In this document: positions 54,045 through 62,829 of the stretch, in pieces | Layout of the letters: each line of letters starts with the position of its first letter | How positions within the stretch are numbered: position 1 is the stretch's first letter | DNA from: Umezawaea tangerina | GTDB lineage: Bacteria; Actinomycetota; Actinomycetes; Mycobacteriales; Pseudonocardiaceae | Direction: 5' to 3' | Assembly (NCBI RefSeq): GCF_003002815.1 | Contig: NZ_PVTF01000001.1 | Location: 682,001 to 746,000 of the forward strand | Length of the DNA: 64,000 bases | The notes under the pieces: model-generated | Told to the model about the DNA's origin: nothing | What the model saw: only the letters and a program-made list of their open reading frames with translations | Database searches by the model: none | Position numbers and translations under genes: made by a program

Positions 54045-54674
54045 TCACGCGGTGGGCAGCAGCAGCCCGTTCCGACCCGCGCGGGCCGCTTCGAAGCGGG
54101 CGTTGACGTCGTCCCAGTCGACGATGTTCCACAGCGCGCTGATGTAGTCGACCTTCAGGTTGCGGTACTGCAGGTAGTAGGCGTGCTCCCAGATGTCGAA
54201 CGCGAGCAGCGGCGTGGTCGCGATCGACAGGTTGGAGTGGTGGTCCTTCAGCTGCTGGGTGATCAGCCGCTGCCCGACCGGCTCCCACGCCAGGATGCCC
54301 CAGCCGGAGCCCTGGATGGACCCGGCGGCCGCGTTGAGCTGCTTGCGGAGCCCGTCGAACGAGCCGAAGAACTCGTCGACCGCCGCGGCCAGCTCGCCGA
54401 CCGGCTTGTCGCCGCCGTTCGGGCTGAGGTTCTTCCACCACACCTGGTGCAGCGCGTGCCCGGCGAGGTGGAACGCGAGCGTGGTCTCCAGGCCGACGAT
54501 CGAGCCCAGGTCCTCCTTGTCGCGGGCCTCGTCGATCTGCTCGATCGTGTCGTTCGCGCCCTTCACGTAGGCGGCGTGGTGCTTGCCGTGGTGCAGCTCG
54601 TTGATCTCGCCGATGATCGCGGGCTCCAGATCGGCGTAGTCGTAGTCCAGATCCGGCAGCACGTACGGGGCCAT
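54045..54674 (-). CDS. sod: Iron/manganese superoxide dismutase
   Basis: This Fe/Mn-family superoxide dismutase (209 aa) converts superoxide to peroxide and oxygen in the cytoplasm. The metal ligands are His28 ([12 protein letters not shown]), His73 ([11 protein letters not shown]), and the Asp and His of [12 protein letters not shown]. It opens [26 protein letters not shown] lies eight bases before ATG 54674. I cannot fix Fe against Mn by eye. Upstream, TTGCAAC and GTTGCAA form an inverted repeat reminiscent of the Nur box of Streptomyces sodF, suggesting nickel-dependent control. Confidence 0.95.
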   Translation of the reverse strand: MAPYVLPDLDYDYADLEPAIIGEINELHHGKHHAAYVKGANDTIEQIDEARDKEDLGSIVGLETTLAFHLAGHALHQVWWKNLSPNGGDKPVGELAAAVDEFFGSFDGLRKQLNAAAGSIQGSGWGILAWEPVGQRLITQQLKDHHSNLSIATTPLLAFDIWEHAYYLQYRNLKVDYISALWNIVDWDDVNARFEAARAGRNGLLLPTA

Positions 54675-54693
54675 CGTCGCTCTCCTCAACCTC

Positions 54694-54716
54694 TTGCAAC
54701 ATCCTCTTAGTTGCAA
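54694..54716. promoter_or_regulatory. TTGCAAC inverted repeat, candidate Nur/Fur-family operator before sod
   Basis: TTGCAAC (54694-54700) and GTTGCAA (54710-54716) are separated by nine bases, 20 bases upstream of the sod start codon. The half sites match the Streptomyces Nur box (tTGCaa-N5-ttGCAA), but the spacing is longer, so the regulator is uncertain. Confidence 0.5.
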
Positions 54717-54801
54717 CTTACTGGCATCAAGACCGGACGGCGAGGGCGGGCGGTCGGAAATCCGGTTGCCGACGGCCGCGCGGGCTGCGACCGTCGGCGT
54801 C

Positions 54802-56451
<1,650 letters not shown>

Positions 56452-56455
56452 GGGG

Positions 56456-56866
56456 ATGAGCACCGAGGAGGACTGGCCTGTCGAACAGACCTGGTCCATG
56501 CGCAACACGCACTGGCACGCCTACGTCGAGCACACGTCCCTCGACCACGCCTCCCCTCGGCAGGAAAGACTGGAGCGCACGCCGGAAGAGGTGCTGAGCA
56601 CTCCCGCCGAGGTCGCGGCCTGGCTGGAGGTCAACCTCCGCAGCGCCACCAAGCCGGAGGAGGCGGGCAAGAAGCGCGTCAAGGACGAGCGCGACTTCTC
56701 CGACTCCAACCGCGTGCACACGTCGCTGGCCTCCTGCGGGGAGTCCATCTACACCGGCGTGAAGGGGATGCTGACGCTCGCGGTCGAGGCCGTGACGCCG
56801 GACGACTGCCGCAGCTCGCACGACGGCGCGGACGTCGCACCCCTCAAGTCGGGTCGCCGCCGCTGA
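56456..56866 (+). CDS. Hypothetical protein, function unknown
   Basis: This 136-aa hydrophilic protein (MSTEEDWPVEQTWSMRNTHW at the start) lacks a signal, membrane segment or known motif. It starts four bases after the ABC-F stop and so may be co-translated with it. The middle has repeated charged/hydrophobic patterns suggestive of helices, and there are two cysteines (ASCGESIY, DDCRSS). Codon use fits its neighbours. The end converges on the GCS2 gene. Confidence 0.6.
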   Translation: MSTEEDWPVEQTWSMRNTHWHAYVEHTSLDHASPRQERLERTPEEVLSTPAEVAAWLEVNLRSATKPEEAGKKRVKDERDFSDSNRVHTSLASCGESIYTGVKGMLTLAVEAVTPDDCRSSHDGADVAPLKSGRRR

Positions 56867-56899
56867 CCCGCGGGGGCGACCCTCCCGCTGCCCGGCCGT

Positions 56900-58396
56900 T
56901 CAGCCGACCGGCCAGGTGTGCACGGGCTCGCCCTCGTGCATCAGGTCGACGTACCGCCTGAGCATGCCGGTCAACGCGGCGTCGCGGTCGGCGCCGCGTT
57001 CCTCCAGCCGCAGCACGGTGTCGCGCTGCCACGACGAGCCCGTGCGGCGGGTCAGGCAGCGCTGCTCGATCACACCCAGGTAGCGCTCGCGGGCCTCGTC
57101 GGACACGCCGCACGCGCGCAGCCCGTCGTGCGCCATCGGCAGCAGCCTGCGCAGCACCAGCTCGTCCGGTGGCACCCAGCCGATGCCCGGCCAGTACAGC
57201 TGGGCGCCCATCCCGTGCCGCGCCCCGGTGTAGAGGTTCTCCTCCGCCGCGTGGAACGACATCCGCGTCCACAGTGGACGATCCTGGTCGACCAGCGCCC
57301 GCTGGGTGCCGTAGAAGAAGGCGGCGTTGGCCACGATGTCCAGCACCGTCGGGCCCGCTGGCAGCACCCGGTTCTCGATCCGCAGGTGCGGGACGCCGTC
57401 CACCGCGTCGTACACCGGCCTGTTCCACCGCCAGATCGTGCCGTTGTGCAGCCGCAGCTCGGTCAGCTCGGGCGTGCCGCCCGCCTCCAGGACCTCCACG
57501 GGGTTCTCGTCGTCGGTCTCCGGGAGCAGCGCGGGGAAGTAGCGGGCGTTCTCCTCGAACAGGTCGAAGATCGACGTGATCCACCGCTCGCCGAACCACA
57601 CCCTCGGCCGCACGCCCTGGTTCTTCAGCTCCTCGGACCGGGTGTCGGTCGCCTGGAGGAACAGCGGGATGCGCGTCTCGTGCCAGAGCGCCCTGCCCAG
57701 CAGGAACGGGGAGTTCGCGCCGATCGCCACCTGCACGCCCGCGATGCACTGGGCCGCGTTCCAGTGCGCGGCGAAGTCGGCGGGCGCCACCTGCAGGTGC
57801 AGCTGCACCGACGTGCAGGCGGCCTCCGGCAGGATCGACTCCTGGTAGCTCAGCAGCCGCTCGGGGCCGTGGCCCGACAGCGGGGAGCCCTCCATGTGCA
57901 GCACGGTCTCCTCGCCGCGCGCCGCGAAGATCCGGTCGTTCAGCACCTTGTACCGCGAGCTGTTCGACAGCCACCGCAGGTCGAAGTGCTCGTGCCGCAA
58001 CGTCGGCAGCACCCCGATCATGACCAGGTTCGCGCCCGCGTCCTGCGCCTTGTCGTCGGCCGCGCTCAACGACTTGCGCAGATCCTGTTCCAGGCCAAGG
58101 GTCTCGTCCCCGGCCAGCTCGCGCGGCGGGACGTTGATCTCTAAGTTCTGCTGGCCGAGCTCGAGGGTGAACGAGGGGTCGTCGATCTTCTCCAGCACTT
58201 CGGAGTTCGCCATGGCCGGTCTCAAGGCGTCGTCGACGAGGGCCAGTTCGATCTCCAGGCCCATCTGCCTGCGGGGGAACGAGAAGCTGTCCTCCGCCAA
58301 CATCGTCGCCAATGCCTCGAGGCACCGCTGGAGCTTCTCCCGGTACCGCTGGCGGTCCTCCCTGGTGTACGCGCGGCCGGTCACATCCCTGCCCAT
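56900..58396 (-). CDS. GCS2-family glutamate-cysteine ligase-like protein
   Basis: This 498-aa protein belongs to the GCS2/carboxylate-amine ligase family, ATP-grasp-unrelated enzymes that join an amino acid side-chain carboxylate to an amine. Features: QMGLEIELALVDD near residue 50, LGQQNLEINVPPRELAG, a metal-binding HLQVAPADFAAHWNAAQ, IGANSPFLLGRALWHETRIPLF and the HNGTIWRWNRPVYD segment. Gamma-glutamylcysteine is one candidate product, but actinobacteria use mycothiol and ergothioneine, so another small molecule is possible. ATG 58396 has GGGGAGG upstream. It lies alone between divergent and convergent neighbours. Confidence 0.85.
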   Translation of the reverse strand: MGRDVTGRAYTREDRQRYREKLQRCLEALATMLAEDSFSFPRRQMGLEIELALVDDALRPAMANSEVLEKIDDPSFTLELGQQNLEINVPPRELAGDETLGLEQDLRKSLSAADDKAQDAGANLVMIGVLPTLRHEHFDLRWLSNSSRYKVLNDRIFAARGEETVLHMEGSPLSGHGPERLLSYQESILPEAACTSVQLHLQVAPADFAAHWNAAQCIAGVQVAIGANSPFLLGRALWHETRIPLFLQATDTRSEELKNQGVRPRVWFGERWITSIFDLFEENARYFPALLPETDDENPVEVLEAGGTPELTELRLHNGTIWRWNRPVYDAVDGVPHLRIENRVLPAGPTVLDIVANAAFFYGTQRALVDQDRPLWTRMSFHAAEENLYTGARHGMGAQLYWPGIGWVPPDELVLRRLLPMAHDGLRACGVSDEARERYLGVIEQRCLTRRTGSSWQRDTVLRLEERGADRDAALTGMLRRYVDLMHEGEPVHTWPVG

Positions 58397-58601
58397 GCCG
58401 CCTCCCCTCGGTCGTGCTGCTCCGGCGGCGGAGCGGAGCGCCAACCGTGACACAGCGTTGCGGGGCCCGCCAGCGTCCAAATCGGTGCTCTCTGTCACTT
58501 GGCTGTAACAAGGAGCGAGGAACTGCTGGTTGGGGGCTTGCCCGTTGAGCCCTCTGGACTACGAGCGGTGCTCACATGGCGGGAGGTGCGAGACTTCCGG
58601 G

Positions 58602-59387
58602 GTGGCTGAGGTGATCGAGATCGCAGACTCGGACGACCCGCGCGTGGACGACTTCCGGGACCTGTCCACCGCCGATCGCCGACCGGACCGGCCGGGTGGC
58701 CGGGGGCTGGTGATCGCGGAGGGCGTGGTGGTGGTCGAACGGCTGCTCGCGTCGCCGTTCCCGGTGCGCGGGTTCCTCGGCGTGCGCAGGCGCGTCGAGG
58801 CGTTGGGAGACCTTCCTGCCCCCGCCTACGTGGCGTCGGCCGAGGTGATGGCGGAGGTCGTCGGATTCCACCTCAACCGCGGTGTGCTCGCCGCCGCCGA
58901 CCGGGCCGTGCAGCCGTCGGCCGCCGACATCGCCGACGGCGCGAAGCGGCTCGCGGTGCTGGAAGGCGTGGGGGACCACGAGAACCTCGGGTCGATCTTC
59001 CGCAACGCCGCCGCGCTGGGCGTCGACGGCGTGCTCCTCGGGCCGGGGTGCAGCGACCCGCTGTACCGGCGCAGCGTCCGGGTGTCGATGGGGCACGTCC
59101 TGCGGGTGCCGTTCGCCTCCCTCGACTCGTGGCCGGGTGGGCTGGACATGCTGCGCGCCAAGGGTTTCCGGGTCGTCGCCCTCACCCCGCGGGCGGGTTC
59201 GGTCTGCTTGGCGGACGCCGGTCTGCGGGGTTCGCGGGTGGCCGTGCTGCTCGGTTCGGAGGGGCCGGGGCTGACCGAGGAGGCCATCTCGTCGGCCGAC
59301 GTCGCCGTCCGCATCCCCATGGCGGACGGCGTCGACTCGCTCAACGTGGCGACCGCCGCGGCCGTGGTGTTCTACGCGATCGCCTGA
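58602..59387 (+). CDS. SpoU/TrmH-family RNA 2'-O-methyltransferase
   Basis: This 261-aa SPOUT-class methyltransferase is related to thiostrepton-resistance methylase and 23S rRNA methyltransferases. It has an N-terminal L30e-like substrate-binding domain and the C-terminal knot with motifs EGVGDHENLGSIFRNAAALG, VLLGSEGPGLT and IPMADGVDSLNVATAAAV. The start is GTG 58602; the nearest good ribosome site (GGGAGG, 58581-58586) is farther off than ideal. It corresponds to Rv0881. The exact RNA target is unknown. Confidence 0.9.
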   Translation: MAEVIEIADSDDPRVDDFRDLSTADRRPDRPGGRGLVIAEGVVVVERLLASPFPVRGFLGVRRRVEALGDLPAPAYVASAEVMAEVVGFHLNRGVLAAADRAVQPSAADIADGAKRLAVLEGVGDHENLGSIFRNAAALGVDGVLLGPGCSDPLYRRSVRVSMGHVLRVPFASLDSWPGGLDMLRAKGFRVVALTPRAGSVCLADAGLRGSRVAVLLGSEGPGLTEEAISSADVAVRIPMADGVDSLNVATAAAVVFYAIA

Positions 59388-59446
59388 AACACCATTCGGC
59401 ACGCTACGTTCATCCCCGGAAACGGTGACCGTGGGAGGGAACGTTC

Positions 59447-60079
59447 GTGGAGTTGCGTGTCCAGGCCGGCCGCGCCGTGCTGGCGGGTGAGAGCGAGGCG
59501 GGCGAGCTGGAGGTGGATCCGCACACCCTTCCTCTCGGTGCGGGTCTCGCCGACGCGTTGCACGAGTGGGCCAAGGTCGCCGAGGCCGTGCTGCGCACCA
59601 ACGCCCCCGCCGACGGCGCCGCGGGCGCCCTCGTGACCAGGCGCGGCCGCCAGCTCGCGGGCAGGCTGGCCGCCGACATGGGTGTCCAGGTCGCCTTCGC
59701 CGACCCCGTCACCGGCGAACGCCACCTCGTCGACGCCTCCCAGTCCGGCGTCCGCCCCCGCATCCCCATCAAGCCCACCCAACCCGACCTTGTCCCGGAA
59801 CCGGACGAGCCCGCCGAACCCACCCCGTGGGGCACCGGCCTGACCGTCAGCGTGTTCAGCGGCTCCGTCGTCGCCTTCATGGTCGTCACGCTCTCCCTCG
59901 GCCTCGGCGAGACCAACCGCTGGCTGGCCCTCATCGCCAACGTCCTGGTCGTCGGCGGCATCGCCCCTTCCGTCTGGCTGGCCCGCAAGGTCCTCGTCTG
60001 GCGCTGGGTCGCCTACGGCGTCACCACCGGCGTCGTCCTCGCCTGGATCGCCCTCATCCTCACCCTGCTGGAACCCTGA
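59447..60079 (+). CDS. DUF2537-type membrane protein
   Basis: This 210-aa protein has an N-terminal soluble domain of about 125 residues and four hydrophobic segments at the C-terminus (VFSGSVVAFMVVTLSLGL, WLALIANVLVVGGIAP, VWLARKVLVWRWVAYGV, TGVVLAWIALILTLL). The family is DUF2537, and Rv0882 in M. tuberculosis is the corresponding, shorter protein. GGGAGGGA lies six bases before GTG 59447. It is probably co-transcribed with the SpoU methyltransferase (59 bases upstream). Function is unknown. Confidence 0.8.
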   Translation: MELRVQAGRAVLAGESEAGELEVDPHTLPLGAGLADALHEWAKVAEAVLRTNAPADGAAGALVTRRGRQLAGRLAADMGVQVAFADPVTGERHLVDASQSGVRPRIPIKPTQPDLVPEPDEPAEPTPWGTGLTVSVFSGSVVAFMVVTLSLGLGETNRWLALIANVLVVGGIAPSVWLARKVLVWRWVAYGVTTGVVLAWIALILTLLEP

Positions 60080-60175
60080 CCTCCTCCGACCAGTCGTCGT
60101 CCAGCCACCCTCCACCCAGCGCTCAACAGCACCGGAATCCCCCCCCCCGTGCGTGCAGCGGCAGCGGAGGAAGGC

Positions 60176-60454
60176 TTACTCGTCCGGGATCAACTCACCG
60201 ACCGTGACGCGGAAGTGGAAGGTGGAAGCGCGACCTTCGACGATGACGAGGTAGGAGTTCTCATTGGTGCGCAAGACCTTCCTGGCCTTCTCGGACCAGG
60301 GGTAAGCCGGCGCGTAGTGCCGGGCCAACCGCATGGCCTCCGCCTGGGCCGCCGACAGATCGCCCGCAGGGTTGGCTTGGGACATCGTCCACTCACGACC
60401 ATCCCCCATGCCACGGTTCTCCTCGATGGCCACCCACCAGTTCCCGTTCTCCAT
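60176..60454 (-). CDS. Hypothetical small protein near the hairpin element
   Basis: This 92-aa protein starts MENGNWWVAIEENRGMG and continues with a helix (SAAQAEAMRLARHYAP) and a C-terminal strand region (NSYLVIVEGRASTFHFRVTVGELIPDE). The hydrophobic pattern and normal codon use make it likely to be real, though the ribosome site is weak and GTG or ATG codons upstream (to 60523) leave the start uncertain. Its 5' side borders the copy B repeat element. No function can be given. A run of ten C bases lies at 60139-60148 just beyond its stop. Confidence 0.55.
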   Translation of the reverse strand: MENGNWWVAIEENRGMGDGREWTMSQANPAGDLSAAQAEAMRLARHYAPAYPWSEKARKVLRTNENSYLVIVEGRASTFHFRVTVGELIPDE

Positions 60455-60525
60455 GGCCGTAGGACGCCCACCACCCAGAAGAGGTTCCGACACAAGCCGA
60501 GCCAAGCCACCCCACGCCTCCACGT

Positions 60526-60893
60526 TGGGCGAAGCCCGCCAGCGCGCATCCGGCGCGGAGCGCCTGGGGCCTCGTCGGCGTCAGCCGATGCCCTGTCGGG
60601 CGAAGCCCGATGCCTTGTCCAACGGCGCAGCCGAGGATGCCTTGTCGGGCGCAGCCCGATGCCTTGTCCAACGGCGCAGCCGAGGATGCCCATGTCGGGC
60701 GCAGCCCGATGCCTTGTCCGACGCGCAGCGAGGATGCCCTGTCGGGCGCAGCCCGATGCTGGCGAAGCCAGACCTACCCCTGCCCCCGATACACAGCGCC
60801 CTCCTGCCCTACCCCCGTTTGTCAAGACAGCTTTATCGTCTTGACAAACGGGGGTAGGGCATTGAGACAATCGCGCGCCGGGGGCCGGGCTTC
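60526..60893. repeat. Dispersed intergenic element, copy B: GNA-loop mini-hairpin array plus long hairpin
   Basis: This 368-base element is related to copy A but has more mini-hairpins. GNA-loop hairpins lie at 60527-60537, 60552-60564, 60596-60610, 60623-60633, 60645-60659, 60672-60682, 60695-60709, 60722-60730, 60742-60756 and 60759-60771. A four-base-loop hairpin lies at 60574-60587. The dominant unit is TCGGGC-GNA-GCCCGA, alternating with a CGGC-GCA-GCCG unit. After it come the 24-bp hairpin (60805-60861) and the 32-base tail shared with copy A. Open frames reading through it (for example 60333-60857) are repetitive and are not genes. Confidence 0.85.
60805..60861. repeat. Perfect 24-bp inverted repeat within copy B
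   Basis: Arms 60805-60828 and 60838-60861 are perfectly complementary around the nine-base loop AGCTTTATC. The inner TTGTCAAGAC and outer TGC match copy A; the middle eleven pairs are unrelated in sequence yet pair perfectly. Confidence 0.9.
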
Positions 60894-60940
60894 GCGCGGT
60901 CGAGCACAACACCACCGAGAGCCGGGCTCCGCTCTTTCCC

Positions 60941-60983
60941 TCAACCCAAGATCAACCCAAGATCAACCCAAGATCAACCCAAG
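60941..60983. repeat. Tandem 11-bp repeat at the 3' end of the ABC exporter operon
   Basis: ATCAACCCAAG is repeated four times (the first copy lacks one base), ending two bases before the stop codon of the ABC gene. It is the sort of short tandem array that could change copy number by slippage; it lies outside the coding region. Confidence 0.75.
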
Positions 60984-60984
60984 A

Positions 60985-62829
60985 TCAAGCCAACGACTCC
61001 GTCCAAGCATTGTGCAAAGCCGCGAACCGCCCATCATCCCCGATCAAAGCCTCAGGCGTCCCGTCCTCCACAACCCTCCCCCCGTCGATCACCAGCACCC
61101 GGTCCGCGATCATCACCGTCGACAGCCGGTGCGCGATGATGAACGCCGTCCGATCCGCCAGCACCGTCTCCAGCGCCGCCTGCACAGCCCTTTCCGTGGG
61201 CACGTCCAGGCTGGATGTCGCCTCGTCCAGCACCAGCACCGCCGGGTCCGCCAGGAACGCGCGGGCGAACGCGATCATCTGCCGCTGCCCGGCCGACAAC
61301 CGTCCTCCGCGCTTGCGGACGTCCGTGTCGTACCCCTGGGGCAACGCCGCGATGAACTCGTGCGCCCCCACCCCCGCGGCCGCGGCTTCCACCTCGGCAC
61401 GGGAAGCGCCGGGCTTGGCCAGTGCGATGTTGTCCGCCACGGATCCCGCGAACAGGAAGTTCTCCTGCGTCACCATCACCACGGCCCGGCGCAGGTCCGC
61501 GTCGGAGACCTCGCGCAGGTCCACGTCGTCCAGCAGGACCGCCCCGCCGCTCGGGTCGTAGAACCGCGCCACCAGCTTCGCCAACGTCGTCTTCCCGGCC
61601 CCGGTGGCCCCCACCAGCGCGACCGTCTGCCCCGCGGGCACGTGCAGGTCGAACGAGGGCAGCACCAGGGAGGTCTCCGCCGAGTACCGGAACTCCACCC
61701 CGTCGAACCGGACGTCGCCCCGCGCGTGCGCCAACGGGGCGGGCCGCTCGGGCTCCGGCACCGAGGGCTTCTCCTCCAGCACGCCCGAGATCTTCTCCAA
61801 CGCCGCCTGCGCCGCCGAGTACGCGTTCGTGAACATCGCGATCTCGTCGAACGGGTCGTAGAACCTGCGCAGGTACAGCGTGAACGCCGCCAGCGCGCCC
61901 ACCTCCAGGTGCCCGGTGGCCACCCGCCAGGCTCCCAGCGCGATCACGACCGCCAGCGACACGTTGCCGATCAGCCGCACGAGGGCCGTGAACGCCGCCA
62001 TCACCCGGAACGCGTCGGTGTTCGCGTCGCGGAACCGGCCGTTCAGCTCGCCGATGATCTTCTCGTTGCGGCCCTCCCGGCGGAACGCCTGGACCGCGCG
62101 GATGCCGTTCATCGTCTCGACGAACTGCACGATGATCTTCGCGATGGCCCCGCGGGTGCCCCGGTACGCGGTCGTGGAGCGCCGCCGGAACCACCGCACC
62201 AGCAGCATCAGCGGCACGAACCCGAACAGCACGACCAGCGCCAGCGGCACGTCGAGGTAGAGCAGCACGACGGAGATGCCGACGACCGACAGCAACGACG
62301 TCAGCAGCCCGTCGAGGCCTTCCTCCAGCAGGTCCTGCAACGCGTCCACGTCGCTGGTCAGCCGCGCGATCACCTTGCCGGAGGTGTACTTCTCGTGGAA
62401 GCCGATCGACAGCGTCTGCACGTGCCGGAACACCCGGACGCGCAGGTCGAGCAGCAGGTCCTGGCCGACCCGGCCGGTGAGCCGGACGAACGAGTACCGC
62501 ATGACCGTCGCCAGCAGCCCGGTGGCCGCGTACCCGCCGACGCACCAGGCCAGCACCGCCGGGTCGCCGCCCACGGCCGCGGGAACACCGCGGTCGATGG
62601 CGGCGGCGATGATCAGCGGCCCGGCGAGGTTCGCCAGGTTCTCCAGCACGACGATAGCCAGCGCCAGCGCCGCCGGGAGGGCGTGCGGGCGCAGCAGCGA
62701 CCCGAGCAGCTTGCGCGACCGGGTCTGCAGCTTCAGGCCCGTGCTGTAGTCGAGCTCCTCGATGTCCTCGGCGGCGACGCCGCGCCACTCCTCCTCGGAG
62801 TCGACAACCGCCGTGGTGTCCGTGCTCAT
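60985..62829 (-). CDS. ABC exporter subunit, membrane and ATPase domains fused
   Basis: This 614-aa half transporter has six transmembrane segments and an ABC ATPase: Walker A GATGAGKTT, Q-loop VTQENFLF, Walker B AVLVLDEATSSLD and the H-loop IIAHRLSTV. The signature region reads KRGGRLSAGQRQ, where LSAGQ departs slightly from LSGGQ, common in one subunit of heterodimers. ATG 62829 overlaps the previous gene's stop (ATGA) with AGGAGG upstream. With the next gene it forms a heterodimeric exporter, probably for lipids, peptides or drugs; the cargo is unknown. Confidence 0.93.
   Translation of the reverse strand: MSTDTTAVVDSEEEWRGVAAEDIEELDYSTGLKLQTRSRKLLGSLLRPHALPAALALAIVVLENLANLAGPLIIAAAIDRGVPAAVGGDPAVLAWCVGGYAATGLLATVMRYSFVRLTGRVGQDLLLDLRVRVFRHVQTLSIGFHEKYTSGKVIARLTSDVDALQDLLEEGLDGLLTSLLSVVGISVVLLYLDVPLALVVLFGFVPLMLLVRWFRRRSTTAYRGTRGAIAKIIVQFVETMNGIRAVQAFRREGRNEKIIGELNGRFRDANTDAFRVMAAFTALVRLIGNVSLAVVIALGAWRVATGHLEVGALAAFTLYLRRFYDPFDEIAMFTNAYSAAQAALEKISGVLEEKPSVPEPERPAPLAHARGDVRFDGVEFRYSAETSLVLPSFDLHVPAGQTVALVGATGAGKTTLAKLVARFYDPSGGAVLLDDVDLREVSDADLRRAVVMVTQENFLFAGSVADNIALAKPGASRAEVEAAAAGVGAHEFIAALPQGYDTDVRKRGGRLSAGQRQMIAFARAFLADPAVLVLDEATSSLDVPTERAVQAALETVLADRTAFIIAHRLSTVMIADRVLVIDGGRVVEDGTPEALIGDDGRFAALHNAWTESLA

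Noticed and set aside
53859-54710. Plus-strand frame of 283 codons across sod
   Set aside because: It is antisense to the superoxide dismutase gene, which has intact metal ligands and a good ribosome site.
60596-60771. CRISPR-like regular array
   Set aside because: Units are short self-complementary hairpins with no unique spacers of constant length, and no cas genes are in the window.
60149-60857. Open frames through copy B of the repeat element
   Set aside because: Their products are short repeated peptides set by the hairpin units, with no ribosome site and no relation to known proteins.
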